16,054 nt of DNA from an uncultured Eubacteriales bacterium (GCA_905203455.1 CAJKVX010000016.1:1-16054); one strand, 5' to 3'; numbered from the stretch's first letter, positions 1-7,046 are shown. The notes: generated by a model not told the origin, from the sequence alone. Program-made: numbers and translations.

Positions 1-1
1 T

Positions 2-442
2 GGTGAATGTTTTATTCAAACCATTGCAAATTCACTTGCCTATAAAGTTTTATATTCAAATAATTTTAACGCAATTTTGTGGTTTAATAATGTAAAAAGT
101 GGCATAAAAATATATAAAAAGGAAGAAAATGCGTTTTTTAAATTGTTTGCTTTGGCTTTAGTTGTTTGGCTATGTTGCCTAATTAATGAAGCAGTTGGGT
201 TTGATAAAAAAATAAAGAAAGGTGCATTAACTAAAAGAACATTGAATGAAAAATCAAACCTTTTAATGATTTATGGTGCTGTTATTTTTAACCCCAATTT
301 TAATGTTTTGGCAAAAAATCTTTCAAATGAAAAGGTTATTAATTCAGCAAGAAATGTTATTTTATATTTTGAAGACATTAAAGAGCGAACTGAAATTATT
401 ATTGCATGGCTGAAATTTTTGGTAAGCAAAAACTTGCTATAA
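2..442 (+). CDS. 3' end of an unrecognised protein, possibly membrane-associated (5' end outside the window)
   Basis: The reading frame is open from base 2 to the TAA at 440-442. The first start-like codon is a TTG at 77, but the coding frame continues upstream of it without a stop, so I read this as the C-terminal 146 residues of a longer gene cut by the window edge. One hydrophobic stretch (encoded about 137-190, around LFALALVVWLCCL) could be a transmembrane segment. The rest is Lys/Asn-rich with amphipathic helices. I do not recognise the family and no catalytic motif is visible. It has the same A-rich, AGA/AGG-using codon style as its neighbours, so there is no sign of recent transfer. 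The gene ends about 430 bp before rarA, and a promoter-like element lies between them, so the two are probably not co-transcribed. Confidence 0.6.
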   Translation, partial: GECFIQTIANSLAYKVLYSNNFNAILWFNNVKSGIKIYKKEENAFFKLFALALVVWLCCLINEAVGFDKKIKKGALTKRTLNEKSNLLMIYGAVIFNPNFNVLAKNLSNEKVINSARNVILYFEDIKERTEIIIAWLKFLVSKNLL

Positions 443-533
443 CAAGTCAGTTAAATTATGTGTGTTATGATTTATGTGCGGCTAACTTATGGCATTGTGT
501 TAGGGTGATTGGTTGCTTGTTGTGATTTTTGTG

Positions 534-561
534 TTGACTAAAATTTAAATAATCAGATAAT
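534..561 (+). promoter_or_regulatory. Candidate sigma-A promoter upstream of the rarA leader region
   Basis: TTGACT at 534-539 and GATAAT at 556-561 are separated by 16 bp. Five of six bases match the consensus in each box. A transcript from here would run through the foldable segment at 645-783 and into rarA. The region is very AT-rich, so chance matches are likely. A further TATAAT at 571-576 has no convincing -35. Confidence 0.35.
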
Positions 562-612
562 AAAATTGCGTATAATATAATCAATAAAATTGATGTAATG
601 AGTTAAAACCTC

Positions 613-636
613 TTTAAGTTTGATTTAAAGTTTGAT
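613..636 (+). repeat. Tandem 12-bp direct repeat, two copies
   Basis: Two abutting copies, TTTAAGTTTGAT (613-624) and TTAAAGTTTGAT (625-636), differ at one base. The second copy runs into a TATAAT at 636-641, so the repeat occupies exactly the -35 to -10 interval of the promoter proposed there. CTTTAA (612-617) and TTAAAG (625-630) also form an inverted repeat. It could be a regulator-binding site or a simple duplication. Confidence 0.55.
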
Positions 637-641
637 ATAAT
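613..641 (+). promoter_or_regulatory. Candidate promoter directly before the foldable segment
   Basis: A perfect TATAAT at 636-641 lies 17 bp downstream of a weak TTTAAG at 613-618. The expected transcription start, near 648, coincides with the 5' edge of the predicted RNA structure. The weak -35 limits confidence. Confidence 0.4.
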
Positions 642-644
642 ATG

Positions 645-783
645 AATAATGATAAGAATTTGCATTAATAATATCCTGCGTTATTAAGAACTCACAATAT
701 TGCAAATTGCTATTATTAAATTGTGAATGTGTAGGTGATTGTGCGGGAAGTGAGTGCATTAATAAACAAGGCGAGTATTATTT
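645..783 (+). ncRNA. ssrS: Candidate structured RNA upstream of rarA, possibly 6S RNA-like
   Basis: The segment can fold into one long interrupted rod. An outer helix pairs AATAAT (645-650) with ATTATT (777-782). A middle helix may pair ATTAAT (664-669) with ATTAAT (758-763). An inner helix pairs TCCTGCG (674-680) with TGCGGGA (742-748), with two G-U pairs. An apical helix pairs TCACAAT (692-698) with ATTGTGA (720-726). Unpaired strands of 11 and 15 nt between the inner and apical helices would form an internal bubble, as in 6S RNA, which mimics an open promoter and binds RNA polymerase holoenzyme. From established knowledge, Bacillus 6S-1 is encoded close to yrvN/rarA, so the location fits. 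At about 140 nt it is shorter than typical 6S RNA (160-200 nt), and I cannot run a covariance search. The structure is seen in the sequence; the 6S identity is inference. Confidence 0.35.
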
Positions 784-871
784 AAAAATGTATTGGTTTT
801 ATATTGAATAGCAAAAATTGATTTTACATTGAATAGTTAAAAGGTGTAGTTGTAAACTTGAGGAAAAAATT

Positions 872-2215
872 ATGAGTTTGTTAAATGAAAATTTTAATGG
901 TGAAGATGAAAGTTTAAATGGTGGCAGTGGTGAATATGTTTCAAAATCTGCTGTGCCACTTGCTGAAAGAATGAGGCCCCGAAACCTTGATGAGTTTTTG
1001 GGGCAAGAACATATTGTTGGAAAAAACTGTGTGTTAAGGCGAATTATTATGGCTGACAAAATGGGCAGTTGCATTTTTTATGGCCCCCCAGGAACAGGCA
1101 AAACCACACTTGCAGGTATTATTGCAAAAACAACTAACAGCAGATTTGTTGTGCTAAATGCTGTTTCAAGTGGGGTAAGCGAAGCCAAAAAGGCAATAGA
1201 TGAAGCAAAGTATCATCTTGAAATGTTTGGCAAAAAAACATATTTTTTACTTGATGAATGTCACAGGTGGAATAAAAGCCAAAGTGATGCTGTGCTTGAA
1301 GCCATTGAAAAGGGGTATATTATTTTTATTGGCTCAACAACTGAAAACCCGTTTATAAGCATGACACGCGCTATTGTTTCAAGATGCAGAATTTTTGAAT
1401 TTAAGCCTCTTTCAAAAGAAAATGTTATAACAGCAATTTTAAGAGCGTTAACTGACAAAGAGCGTGGGTTTGGTAACCTTAAAGTTAGCCTAAGCCACGA
1501 TGCACTTAATTATTTTGCAGATGCAAGTTCAGGAGATGTTAGAGTTGCTCTTGGGGCGGTTGAACTGGCAGTTTTAAGCACTCCGTTTGAAAATGGGCAA
1601 ATAGATATTAATTTAGAGGTCGCAAAGCAGTGCATGCCTGGAAGAGTTTTAAGCCTTGACAATGACCTTTATTTTGACATGCTTTCGGCATTTTGCAAAA
1701 GTTTAAGGGGAAGTGCGCCTGATGCCGCCCTTTATTGGGCACACAGGCTAATAAAGTCAGGCTGTGACCCACTTGTGATTTTTAGAAGGCTTATTGCTCA
1801 TGCCTCAGAAGATGTTGGGCTTGCTAATTCTCAAGCGTTGCAGGTGGTAACCTCAGCAATGACTGCTTACCAGCAAATTGGTTTGCCTGAAGGGCTTTTA
1901 AGTTTAAGCCATGCAATAATTTATGTGTCGGTTTGCCCAAAATCTAACAGTGTTTTAATTGCCATGCACAAAGCCCAAGATGATGTTGAAACAACTTATC
2001 TTGACCCAGTGCCAGCACATTTGAAAAATTATAACTATTTAAATGAAAAAAGAGAAAAATATAAATACCCACATGATTATGGCGGTTTTGTTGAACAACA
2101 ATATCTTCCTGACCCAATAAGTGACCATGTTTATTACACGCCTTCACAAAATGGGGCAGAAAAATCAATAAAGGTGGCACCACCTAAAAAAGCACCTGAA
2201 AAAAATAAAAAATAA
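872..2215 (+). CDS. rarA: RarA/MgsA-type AAA+ ATPase, replication-associated recombination protein A
   Basis: A 447-residue AAA+ ATPase of the clamp-loader-like RarA (MgsA/YcaJ) family, which acts at stalled replication forks with single-strand binding protein. Visible motifs: the family N-terminal box RMRPRNLDEFLGQEHIVG (33-50), Walker A GPPGTGKT (71-78), Walker B with DE at 128-129, sensor 1 GSTTENP (154-160) and the arginine-finger box SRCR (170-173). The C-terminal lid and tetramerisation region follow, with AHASEDVGLANSQA and the late YLPD motif typical of the family. Length is normal. The ATG at 872 has an AGGA 7 bases upstream, and the following charged, low-complexity 25 residues precede the conserved box. 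The Walker B context reads DECHRW, whereas family members I know read DEIHRF or DEVHRF, and sensor 1 has GSTTENP for GATTENP, which suggests a divergent branch. The last 20 residues are Lys/Pro-rich and probably disordered. No convincing own promoter is visible close to the start. Confidence 0.95.
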   Translation: MSLLNENFNGEDESLNGGSGEYVSKSAVPLAERMRPRNLDEFLGQEHIVGKNCVLRRIIMADKMGSCIFYGPPGTGKTTLAGIIAKTTNSRFVVLNAVSSGVSEAKKAIDEAKYHLEMFGKKTYFLLDECHRWNKSQSDAVLEAIEKGYIIFIGSTTENPFISMTRAIVSRCRIFEFKPLSKENVITAILRALTDKERGFGNLKVSLSHDALNYFADASSGDVRVALGAVELAVLSTPFENGQIDINLEVAKQCMPGRVLSLDNDLYFDMLSAFCKSLRGSAPDAALYWAHRLIKSGCDPLVIFRRLIAHASEDVGLANSQALQVVTSAMTAYQQIGLPEGLLSLSHAIIYVSVCPKSNSVLIAMHKAQDDVETTYLDPVPAHLKNYNYLNEKREKYKYPHDYGGFVEQQYLPDPISDHVYYTPSQNGAEKSIKVAPPKKAPEKNKK

Positions 2216-2233
2216 GTTCAATTTTTAGTTTGC

Positions 2234-2291
2234 CTAAAATTTTTAATGTGATATATTGTTTTGTGAATAATATTGCATCTAAAAATTTTAG
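2234..2291. repeat. 12-bp perfect inverted repeat in the leader of the HelD-like gene
   Basis: CTAAAATTTTTA (2234-2245) and TAAAAATTTTAG (2280-2291) are perfect reverse complements separated by 34 bp. The right arm ends one base before the GAGGTG ribosome-binding site (2293-2298). It lacks G/C pairs and a U-run, so it is not a normal intrinsic terminator. It could be an operator, or a weak leader hairpin affecting ribosome access. AT-richness makes a chance origin possible. Confidence 0.45.
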
Positions 2292-2302
2292 TGAGGTGCC
2301 TA

Positions 2303-4474
2303 ATGATAAGCGAAAAGGAATTAAAACAAGAAAAAGACTATTTAAAAACTGTTTTATATATTCTTCAAAAAAAGATTGAGGGCAATGAAAATTTGCTTTC
2401 TGAAACAGAAAAGGAAATCAGCAAAAACCTTAAATATGCTTGGGATAACAGCCTTGAAGATTATGAATGGGCAGAAGTTAAACTTGATATTAACCGCAAA
2501 GAGGCAACAAGTGTTAACGCAAAAAACAGGCTAGTTTCTTACAACAAAATGCTTAAAAATGCATATTTTGCAAGAATTGACTTTTTTGATGGCGAAGAAA
2601 CAATGCCAATTTACATTGGAATTGCAACTCTTGATGATTCAAATTACTTTTATGTTTATGATTGGCGTGCTCCAATTTCTTCAATGTTTTATGATTTTGA
2701 AATGGGAGAGGCTTTTTACCAAACGCCTAACGGCAAAGTTTATGGCAAAATTGTTTTAAAAAGGCAATACAAAATTTCAGGCGATAAGATTGAACAGATT
2801 TTTGACACATCAGTTCAGGTTATTGATAACATTTTGCAAGACATGCTTAAAGGTCACGCAAGTGACAAAATGCGAAATATTGTTACAACCATTCAAAAAG
2901 AACAAAACAAAATTATAAGAAAACTTGATAGTGATGTTTTAGTTGTTTCAGGGCCTGCGGGCAGCGGCAAAACAAGCGTTGCTTTGCACAGGGTTGCGTT
3001 TTTGCTTTATGCTTATAAAGAAAGCCTTAAAAACAGCAATGTTTTAATTTTAAGCCCTAATGATATTTTTTCTAACTACATTTCAAATGTTTTGCCTGAA
3101 ATTGGGGAAGACAATGTTTACCAAACCACTTTTTCAGATTTTATTTCTGCGTTTTTAACTGAGTTTAAAATTAAAGGAAGTTTGAATGATGTTTATGAGT
3201 GCGTTTATTCAGTTTCACCCGAACTTAAACATAAACCAGTTTTGTATAACTCAATAAAATTGAAGCAATCAAACATTTATTTCAACATTATTGAAACTTA
3301 CCTAAAAGCCAAAAAATATAAAGTTTTGGCAGTTGAAGATGTTGTGGTTGATGGCAAGGTTATTATTGAAAAATCTTTTCTTGAAAAGTTTGCAGATAAT
3401 ATTGAAATTTCGGGCCAAACTTTTAAAGAACAAGGTGAACAAATTATTGATAAAATTCTTTTGCATTTAGACATTAAATTTGGAAGGAAAAGCCCAGTTA
3501 GAGCAAAAGTTAAAAAAACACTTACAACCAATTTGAACAAACTTAAAACCAAAGACCTTTACCTTGAACTTTATTCAAACAAAGAAGACTTTGTTAACCT
3601 TGTTGAAAACATTTACAACCAAACGGGTGTGAATAAAAACCAAAGGTTTACAATTAAAGAACTTTCAGACATCTTTGATTACACCAAGGCAAATTTGCAA
3701 AAAGGAATTTTGCCATTTGAAGATGTTTCGGGGTATATGTATGCTAAAGACAGGGTTGTTGGCTTTAAACCGCAAAGAAACATAAAGCAAGTGGTAATTG
3801 ACGAAGGGCAAGATTATAGTGCAATGCAATACAGAATTTTATCTTCTGTGTTTCGTGATGCAAAAATTACAGTGCTTGGAGACATTAACCAATGCATTCT
3901 TCCATTTTCAAGTTACAAAAACTTTGAAACAATAACAAACATTTTAAAAGAAGACAGAATTGACAGCAAATGTTCAACTGAGTATTTAAACAAAACTTAC
4001 AGAAGCACAACTCAAATTAATGCTTTCTGCAAAAAAATGATAGGCGAAACAGCGCTTTATAACCAAGTTGAAAGAAATGGAGATGAGGTTGAAATTATAA
4101 AAGACAACCCTAATGTTTCAAAATCAAGCATAATTGCTGATGCCGTTAAACTTAAAACTAAAAATAATTCGGTTGCAATTGTAACCAAAACTGAAGAGCA
4201 AGCAAGAGCATTAAAGGCTGCGGTTGATAGCCTAAACCTTGCAAACAAGTTTAAAGTGGTTGGAAAACTTGACCGCACTTTTAATGCTGACAGAATTATA
4301 ATAATTCCATCATATCTAGCAAAGGGGCTTGAATTTGATGTTGCCTTAATTTATGGTGCAAACAAGGCAGATTATCCGCTTGAATTTAAACAACTTTTTT
4401 ATGTTGCCTGCACAAGGGCATTGCATAAATTAAACATTTATTACACACAAGAATTAACACCTATAATTAGGTAA
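2303..4474 (+). CDS. helD: HelD-like RNA polymerase-recycling ATPase (UvrD/Rep-type superfamily 1 helicase fold)
   Basis: A 723-residue protein resembling Firmicute HelD, which inserts an N-terminal coiled coil into the secondary channel of RNA polymerase and uses ATP to free stalled polymerase from nucleic acid. Seen here: a charged coiled coil (about 1-85), the HelD-typical block around YIGIATLDDSNYFYVYDWRAP (104-123), a Q-motif region near 193-206, Walker A GPAGSGKT (217-224), a long helical insertion (about 270-480), Walker B VVIDEGQDY (497-505), motif III GDINQ (526-530), motif IV TYRST (565-569), motif V KGLEFDV (674-680) and motif VI YVACTRAL (700-707). Length is close to B. subtilis HelD (about 770). 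I chose the ATG at 2303 because GAGGTG lies 4 bases upstream; a TTG ten codons earlier has no such support. The stop overlaps the start of the next gene by one base (TAATG), indicating coupling. A UvrD-like DNA helicase is the alternative, but the N-terminal block favours HelD. Confidence 0.88.
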   Translation: MISEKELKQEKDYLKTVLYILQKKIEGNENLLSETEKEISKNLKYAWDNSLEDYEWAEVKLDINRKEATSVNAKNRLVSYNKMLKNAYFARIDFFDGEETMPIYIGIATLDDSNYFYVYDWRAPISSMFYDFEMGEAFYQTPNGKVYGKIVLKRQYKISGDKIEQIFDTSVQVIDNILQDMLKGHASDKMRNIVTTIQKEQNKIIRKLDSDVLVVSGPAGSGKTSVALHRVAFLLYAYKESLKNSNVLILSPNDIFSNYISNVLPEIGEDNVYQTTFSDFISAFLTEFKIKGSLNDVYECVYSVSPELKHKPVLYNSIKLKQSNIYFNIIETYLKAKKYKVLAVEDVVVDGKVIIEKSFLEKFADNIEISGQTFKEQGEQIIDKILLHLDIKFGRKSPVRAKVKKTLTTNLNKLKTKDLYLELYSNKEDFVNLVENIYNQTGVNKNQRFTIKELSDIFDYTKANLQKGILPFEDVSGYMYAKDRVVGFKPQRNIKQVVIDEGQDYSAMQYRILSSVFRDAKITVLGDINQCILPFSSYKNFETITNILKEDRIDSKCSTEYLNKTYRSTTQINAFCKKMIGETALYNQVERNGDEVEIIKDNPNVSKSSIIADAVKLKTKNNSVAIVTKTEEQARALKAAVDSLNLANKFKVVGKLDRTFNADRIIIIPSYLAKGLEFDVALIYGANKADYPLEFKQLFYVACTRALHKLNIYYTQELTPIIR

Positions 4475-5442
4475 TGAAAGGTATTATGAAGCACAATCAA
4501 GATAACAACAGATATAGCAAAAATTTAATTTTTGGTGAAGTCAGCGCAACAAAGGGTGCATATTCACAAAGAAGTCTTTACCAAATTTATGGAATAAGTG
4601 CAGCAAGGGCAAACCTTGTAAGACAAGCATATAACGAATCAAAATTCAAATTTTGGTGGTATTTTGTTTTCATTATTGCGGGAATAGTTTGCCTTTTTAC
4701 AATTGATGGCTCATGGCTTAATGTTATTGAACTTTTTGTGTGCATGATTGCTATTGACCTTATTGGCAGAGCCAACATTTGGGGGCAGGGGGTGCAGATT
4801 ATTGAGTGCTTGCTTTATGGTTACATTTCGTTTACAAATGGGCTTTATGGCGAGGTGTTTAAGTCTGTTGTAATTAACCTTGCACTTGCGATTTTTGCAA
4901 TTGTTAGTTGGTCAAAAAACATGAAACAAGGTTCAACAAGCAAAGAGTTAACAATTAAAAAATTGTCAGTTAAGGGTTGGATAATTTCAGGCGGAAGTTT
5001 TGTGGTAATTGGTGTGACAAGTTATTTTGTGCTGGGGGCATTTAACACAACGGCTTTAGTTTTAAGTGCAATAACTCTTGCAATTTCAATAGTAAGCAAA
5101 ACTTTAAATGCACTTTGCTTTAAAGAAAGCTGGTTTTTAACCATTCTTCAAGCGTGCATAAACTTGTGTTTGTGGTGCAATGTTTTAATTTTAAGTGCCA
5201 CTAGCGGGGCAGTTGACCTTACAAATTTACCAATATTATTTGTTTATCTTGCAATTTTAACCAATGCAATTTATTCGTTTATTTTGTGGAAGGTTATGTA
5301 TAAAAAAGTTGCAATAAACGGTGCACAAATTTTTGCAAAACGCCCACTAAAAATTAACAAAATTATTAAACTTAGAAAAAGGTTTAAAACTCTTAAATGG
5401 GACAAAGAAATTGACGAAGCAAAAAATAATAAACTAAGTTGA
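4474..5442 (+). CDS. pnuC: PnuC-like nicotinamide riboside/mononucleotide transporter family protein
   Basis: A membrane protein of 322 residues from the ATG at 4474, or 318 from the ATG at 4486. The first overlaps the HelD-like stop codon. The second has GAAAGG 4 bases upstream and may be the true start. About seven hydrophobic segments are visible (near 61-77, 80-98, 108-121, 128-146, 168-188, 218-241 and 252-272). The stretch ending NGLYGEVFKSVVINLALAIF and the closing helix ending in SFILWKVMYKK resemble the LYGE/N-rich and terminal GY-x-x-W-type segments of PnuC, which takes up nicotinamide riboside for NAD synthesis by facilitated diffusion. PnuC proteins are usually about 200-260 residues. 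Here a soluble basic N-tail of about 58 residues and a Lys-rich C-tail account for the extra length. The family call rests on remembered patterns, not an alignment. No NAD-type riboswitch fits in the absent leader. Confidence 0.65.
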   Translation: MKGIMKHNQDNNRYSKNLIFGEVSATKGAYSQRSLYQIYGISAARANLVRQAYNESKFKFWWYFVFIIAGIVCLFTIDGSWLNVIELFVCMIAIDLIGRANIWGQGVQIIECLLYGYISFTNGLYGEVFKSVVINLALAIFAIVSWSKNMKQGSTSKELTIKKLSVKGWIISGGSFVVIGVTSYFVLGAFNTTALVLSAITLAISIVSKTLNALCFKESWFLTILQACINLCLWCNVLILSATSGAVDLTNLPILFVYLAILTNAIYSFILWKVMYKKVAINGAQIFAKRPLKINKIIKLRKRFKTLKWDKEIDEAKNNKLS

Positions 5443-5488
5443 CAATTACTTGCCACTTGTGTTAAATTTAATTAAAGGAGAAATTGAA

Positions 5489-6121
5489 ATGAGCACAAAA
5501 AAGGTTATCAGCTTTTTAATTGCTTCTGCTTCAATTTTGGTGGCAAGCCTTGTTATAACTTTTACTTTAATTTTGCCTGCAACGCAACTTCAACAGCCTC
5601 AAAGCATTAAGGCATATGCATTTAATTTTAATGTAATTAATGACAGTTCGATTTACCAGGTAACTAACACAAGGTTAAAACTTGCTGAAAATGTTGTTTT
5701 TTCACCAGCAAGAACAACAAATTGGTCTGACGATTTAATAACTTTTAAGGGCTTAACTGTTAGCGATGGGGTTGAATTTTCTAACACTGTTGCAAGCAAG
5801 TATGTTTGTGCAATTCCTTTTACAATTTTTAATAATTATGACAAAACTGTGCGCTTTAAACTTAATGTTGAAGTTTCAGGCGACCAAGAACTTACACAAA
5901 ACATAGTCTATAAGTTTTATGATTATTGTGATAAAACTTATAAAACTATTGATGAAATCAACTGCAACACTGGCAGCGGGAAATATTCTCATATTGACAT
6001 GTTTTTTAACGAAATTAGTGCAAAACAAACTGCAAACTTTTGCCTAGTTGCAATTGCACAGGGGGAAGGGCAAGAGTTAAACAGTTTAGTAAACATAAAC
6101 CTTTCAGTTTCAATTTTATAA
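5489..6121 (+). CDS. Unrecognised secreted or membrane-anchored protein
   Basis: A 210-residue protein. The ATG at 5489 is chosen because a strong AAAGGAG (5474-5480) lies 8 bases upstream; an in-frame start at 5450 would put that site inside the gene. Residues 4-5 (KK) followed by a hydrophobic run at about 7-30 form a signal peptide or N-terminal anchor. AYA at 42-44 could be a signal peptidase site. The exported part is rich in beta-prone alternating residues (for example TVRFKLNVEV and LVNINLSVSIL) with four Cys (107, 147, 159, 185). The pattern of signal peptide, an A-Y-A/F motif and a beta-sandwich-like remainder is faintly reminiscent of TasA/camelysin-type proteins, but I cannot assign it. 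It follows pnuC by 46 bp and may share its transcript. It ends just before a large hairpin and an intrinsic terminator. Confidence 0.7.
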   Translation: MSTKKVISFLIASASILVASLVITFTLILPATQLQQPQSIKAYAFNFNVINDSSIYQVTNTRLKLAENVVFSPARTTNWSDDLITFKGLTVSDGVEFSNTVASKYVCAIPFTIFNNYDKTVRFKLNVEVSGDQELTQNIVYKFYDYCDKTYKTIDEINCNTGSGKYSHIDMFFNEISAKQTANFCLVAIAQGEGQELNSLVNINLSVSIL

Positions 6122-6125
6122 CAAG

Positions 6126-6175
6126 GCAAATTTGGTGGGTTTATTTAACCATAATCTGTAAACCACTAAGTTTGC
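6126..6175. other. Long hairpin just after the secreted-protein gene
   Basis: The arms GCAAATTTGGTGGGTTTA (6126-6143) and TAAACCACTAAGTTTGC (6159-6175) can form 17 base pairs, two of them G-U, with one bulged G and a 15-nt loop. It begins 4 bases after the stop codon. No U-run follows, so it is not a standard intrinsic terminator. It may be a 3'-end stabiliser or processing structure ahead of the real terminator at 6209-6243. Confidence 0.55.
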
Positions 6176-6208
6176 ATTAAATTAATACAAAACATGGAAT
6201 TTTGAAAT

Positions 6209-6243
6209 AAAAAAACTATATCCGCCAACGATATAGTTTTTTT
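6209..6243. terminator. Bidirectional intrinsic terminator between convergent genes
   Basis: AAAAAAACTATATC (6209-6222) pairs perfectly with GATATAGTTTTTTT (6230-6243) around a 7-nt loop. The A-run and T-run on either side give a U-tract in both directions. It sits between the plus-strand cluster ending at 6121 and the minus-strand gene ending at 6263, so it can serve both. Confidence 0.85.
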
Positions 6244-6262
6244 ATTTAAAATTTATGTATTT

Positions 6263-6991
6263 TTAAACTATTGGTCTAATGTTTTCAAAAATAATGTTGT
6301 CACAATATTTTTTAACACGATTATATTCTTCGTCAGTTCTAACACACCAAGCAAGCAAAGGTAAATCTTTATATTTTTTAACAAACCTGTTTGGAAGGTT
6401 GTTGCAATCGTATGCTATGAAATTTGGTTCACTAACTTTTTTGTTGAGTGACATTCTTTTAAGACTGCGTTTTTTAAAGAAAGGAAGGTTGCTTTTTTTC
6501 ATGAAACTTGCAAGTTGCCCGCGCCTGATTTGTGGGGCATTTATTTTAAACCAAAGAAGGGTGTAAGGGTTAAATGATTGAATTGCAAATTCGCCCTTGT
6601 AATTTTGCAAAAGTTTAAAAATGTTCTTTTCAAAATCTCCAACTTTTCCCATGTTTTTAATTTCAATTAAAAGGGGAGTTTTCCCATTAACAAATTTCAA
6701 AACCTGTTCAAGAGTTGGAATGTGTTCGTTAGATTTTCCGAGTTTTAAATCTCTGATATCTTCAAATTTTAAATTTGCAAGATACCCATCTCTGCCAGTC
6801 ATTCTTCCAAGAGTTTCATCATGAAAAACAACAATGGTTCCGTCAGCAAGGCTTCTTAAATCAATTTCAATTGCATAGTTATTTTCAATTGCTTTACCAA
6901 AAGCGGCAAGGCTGTTTTCAGGGCATTGTTCATCATGCAACCCGCGGTGTGCAATTGGTTTTGTTACTATCCAACTCTCAAAAATGTTCAT
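6263..6991 (-). CDS. Glycerophosphodiester phosphodiesterase (GDPD family)
   Basis: A 242-residue TIM-barrel phosphodiesterase that hydrolyses glycerophosphodiesters to sn-glycerol 3-phosphate and an alcohol, normally metal-dependent. The HR-EN-ExD-H signature is complete: HRG at 15-17, EN at 25-26 (PENS), E42 and D44 in IEIDLR, and H57 in VVFHDETLGRMTG. IEIK further on supplies the conserved lysine strand. No signal peptide is apparent, so it is probably cytosolic. The ATG at 6991 is preferred over that at 6997 because GGAG (complement of 6999-7002) lies 7 bases before it but only 1 base before the other. Length is typical of the short cytosolic GDPDs (about 240). The gene stands alone on the minus strand, divergent from lepA, with its own candidate promoter. 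It could be called ugpQ or glpQ, but the exact orthologue is not clear. Confidence 0.92.
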   Translation of the reverse strand: MNIFESWIVTKPIAHRGLHDEQCPENSLAAFGKAIENNYAIEIDLRSLADGTIVVFHDETLGRMTGRDGYLANLKFEDIRDLKLGKSNEHIPTLEQVLKFVNGKTPLLIEIKNMGKVGDFEKNIFKLLQNYKGEFAIQSFNPYTLLWFKINAPQIRRGQLASFMKKSNLPFFKKRSLKRMSLNKKVSEPNFIAYDCNNLPNRFVKKYKDLPLLAWCVRTDEEYNRVKKYCDNIIFENIRPIV

Positions 6992-7017
6992 AGACATACT
7001 CCAAATGGTAAAATATT

Positions 7018-7046
7018 GTTATAATAATATACAACATATTTTACAA
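7018..7046 (-). promoter_or_regulatory. Candidate promoter of the glycerophosphodiesterase gene
   Basis: On the minus strand, TTGTAA (complement of 7041-7046) and TATAAC (complement of 7018-7023) are separated by 17 bp. The -10 lies about 27 bp before the chosen start codon. Five of six bases match in the -10 and four of six in the -35. Confidence 0.5.

Noticed and set aside
77..442. Complete small gene starting at the TTG at 77
   Set aside because: The frame stays open and coding-like to the window edge, so a truncated longer gene is more likely. The same reasoning applies to the TTG at 16011 on the minus strand.
2273..2302. TTG start for the HelD-like protein
   Set aside because: It overlaps the leader inverted repeat and has no Shine-Dalgarno. 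The ATG at 2303 has GAGGTG directly upstream, and the N-terminal coiled coil starts there.
4475..4485. Riboswitch controlling the PnuC-like gene
   Set aside because: NAD-type riboswitches can precede pnuC, but the start codon overlaps the helD stop, leaving no leader.
5440..5442. Mycoplasma-type code with TGA read as Trp
   Set aside because: The PnuC-like gene ends at TGA, Trp is encoded by TGG in all genes, and all conserved proteins end at plausible positions with the standard code.
5450..5488. Upstream start for the secreted protein
   Set aside because: It would place a strong AAAGGAG inside the gene and put 13 residues before the signal peptide.
6279..6993. Plus-strand open frames opposite the glycerophosphodiesterase
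   Set aside because: They are shadows of the minus-strand gene, which has complete catalytic motifs.
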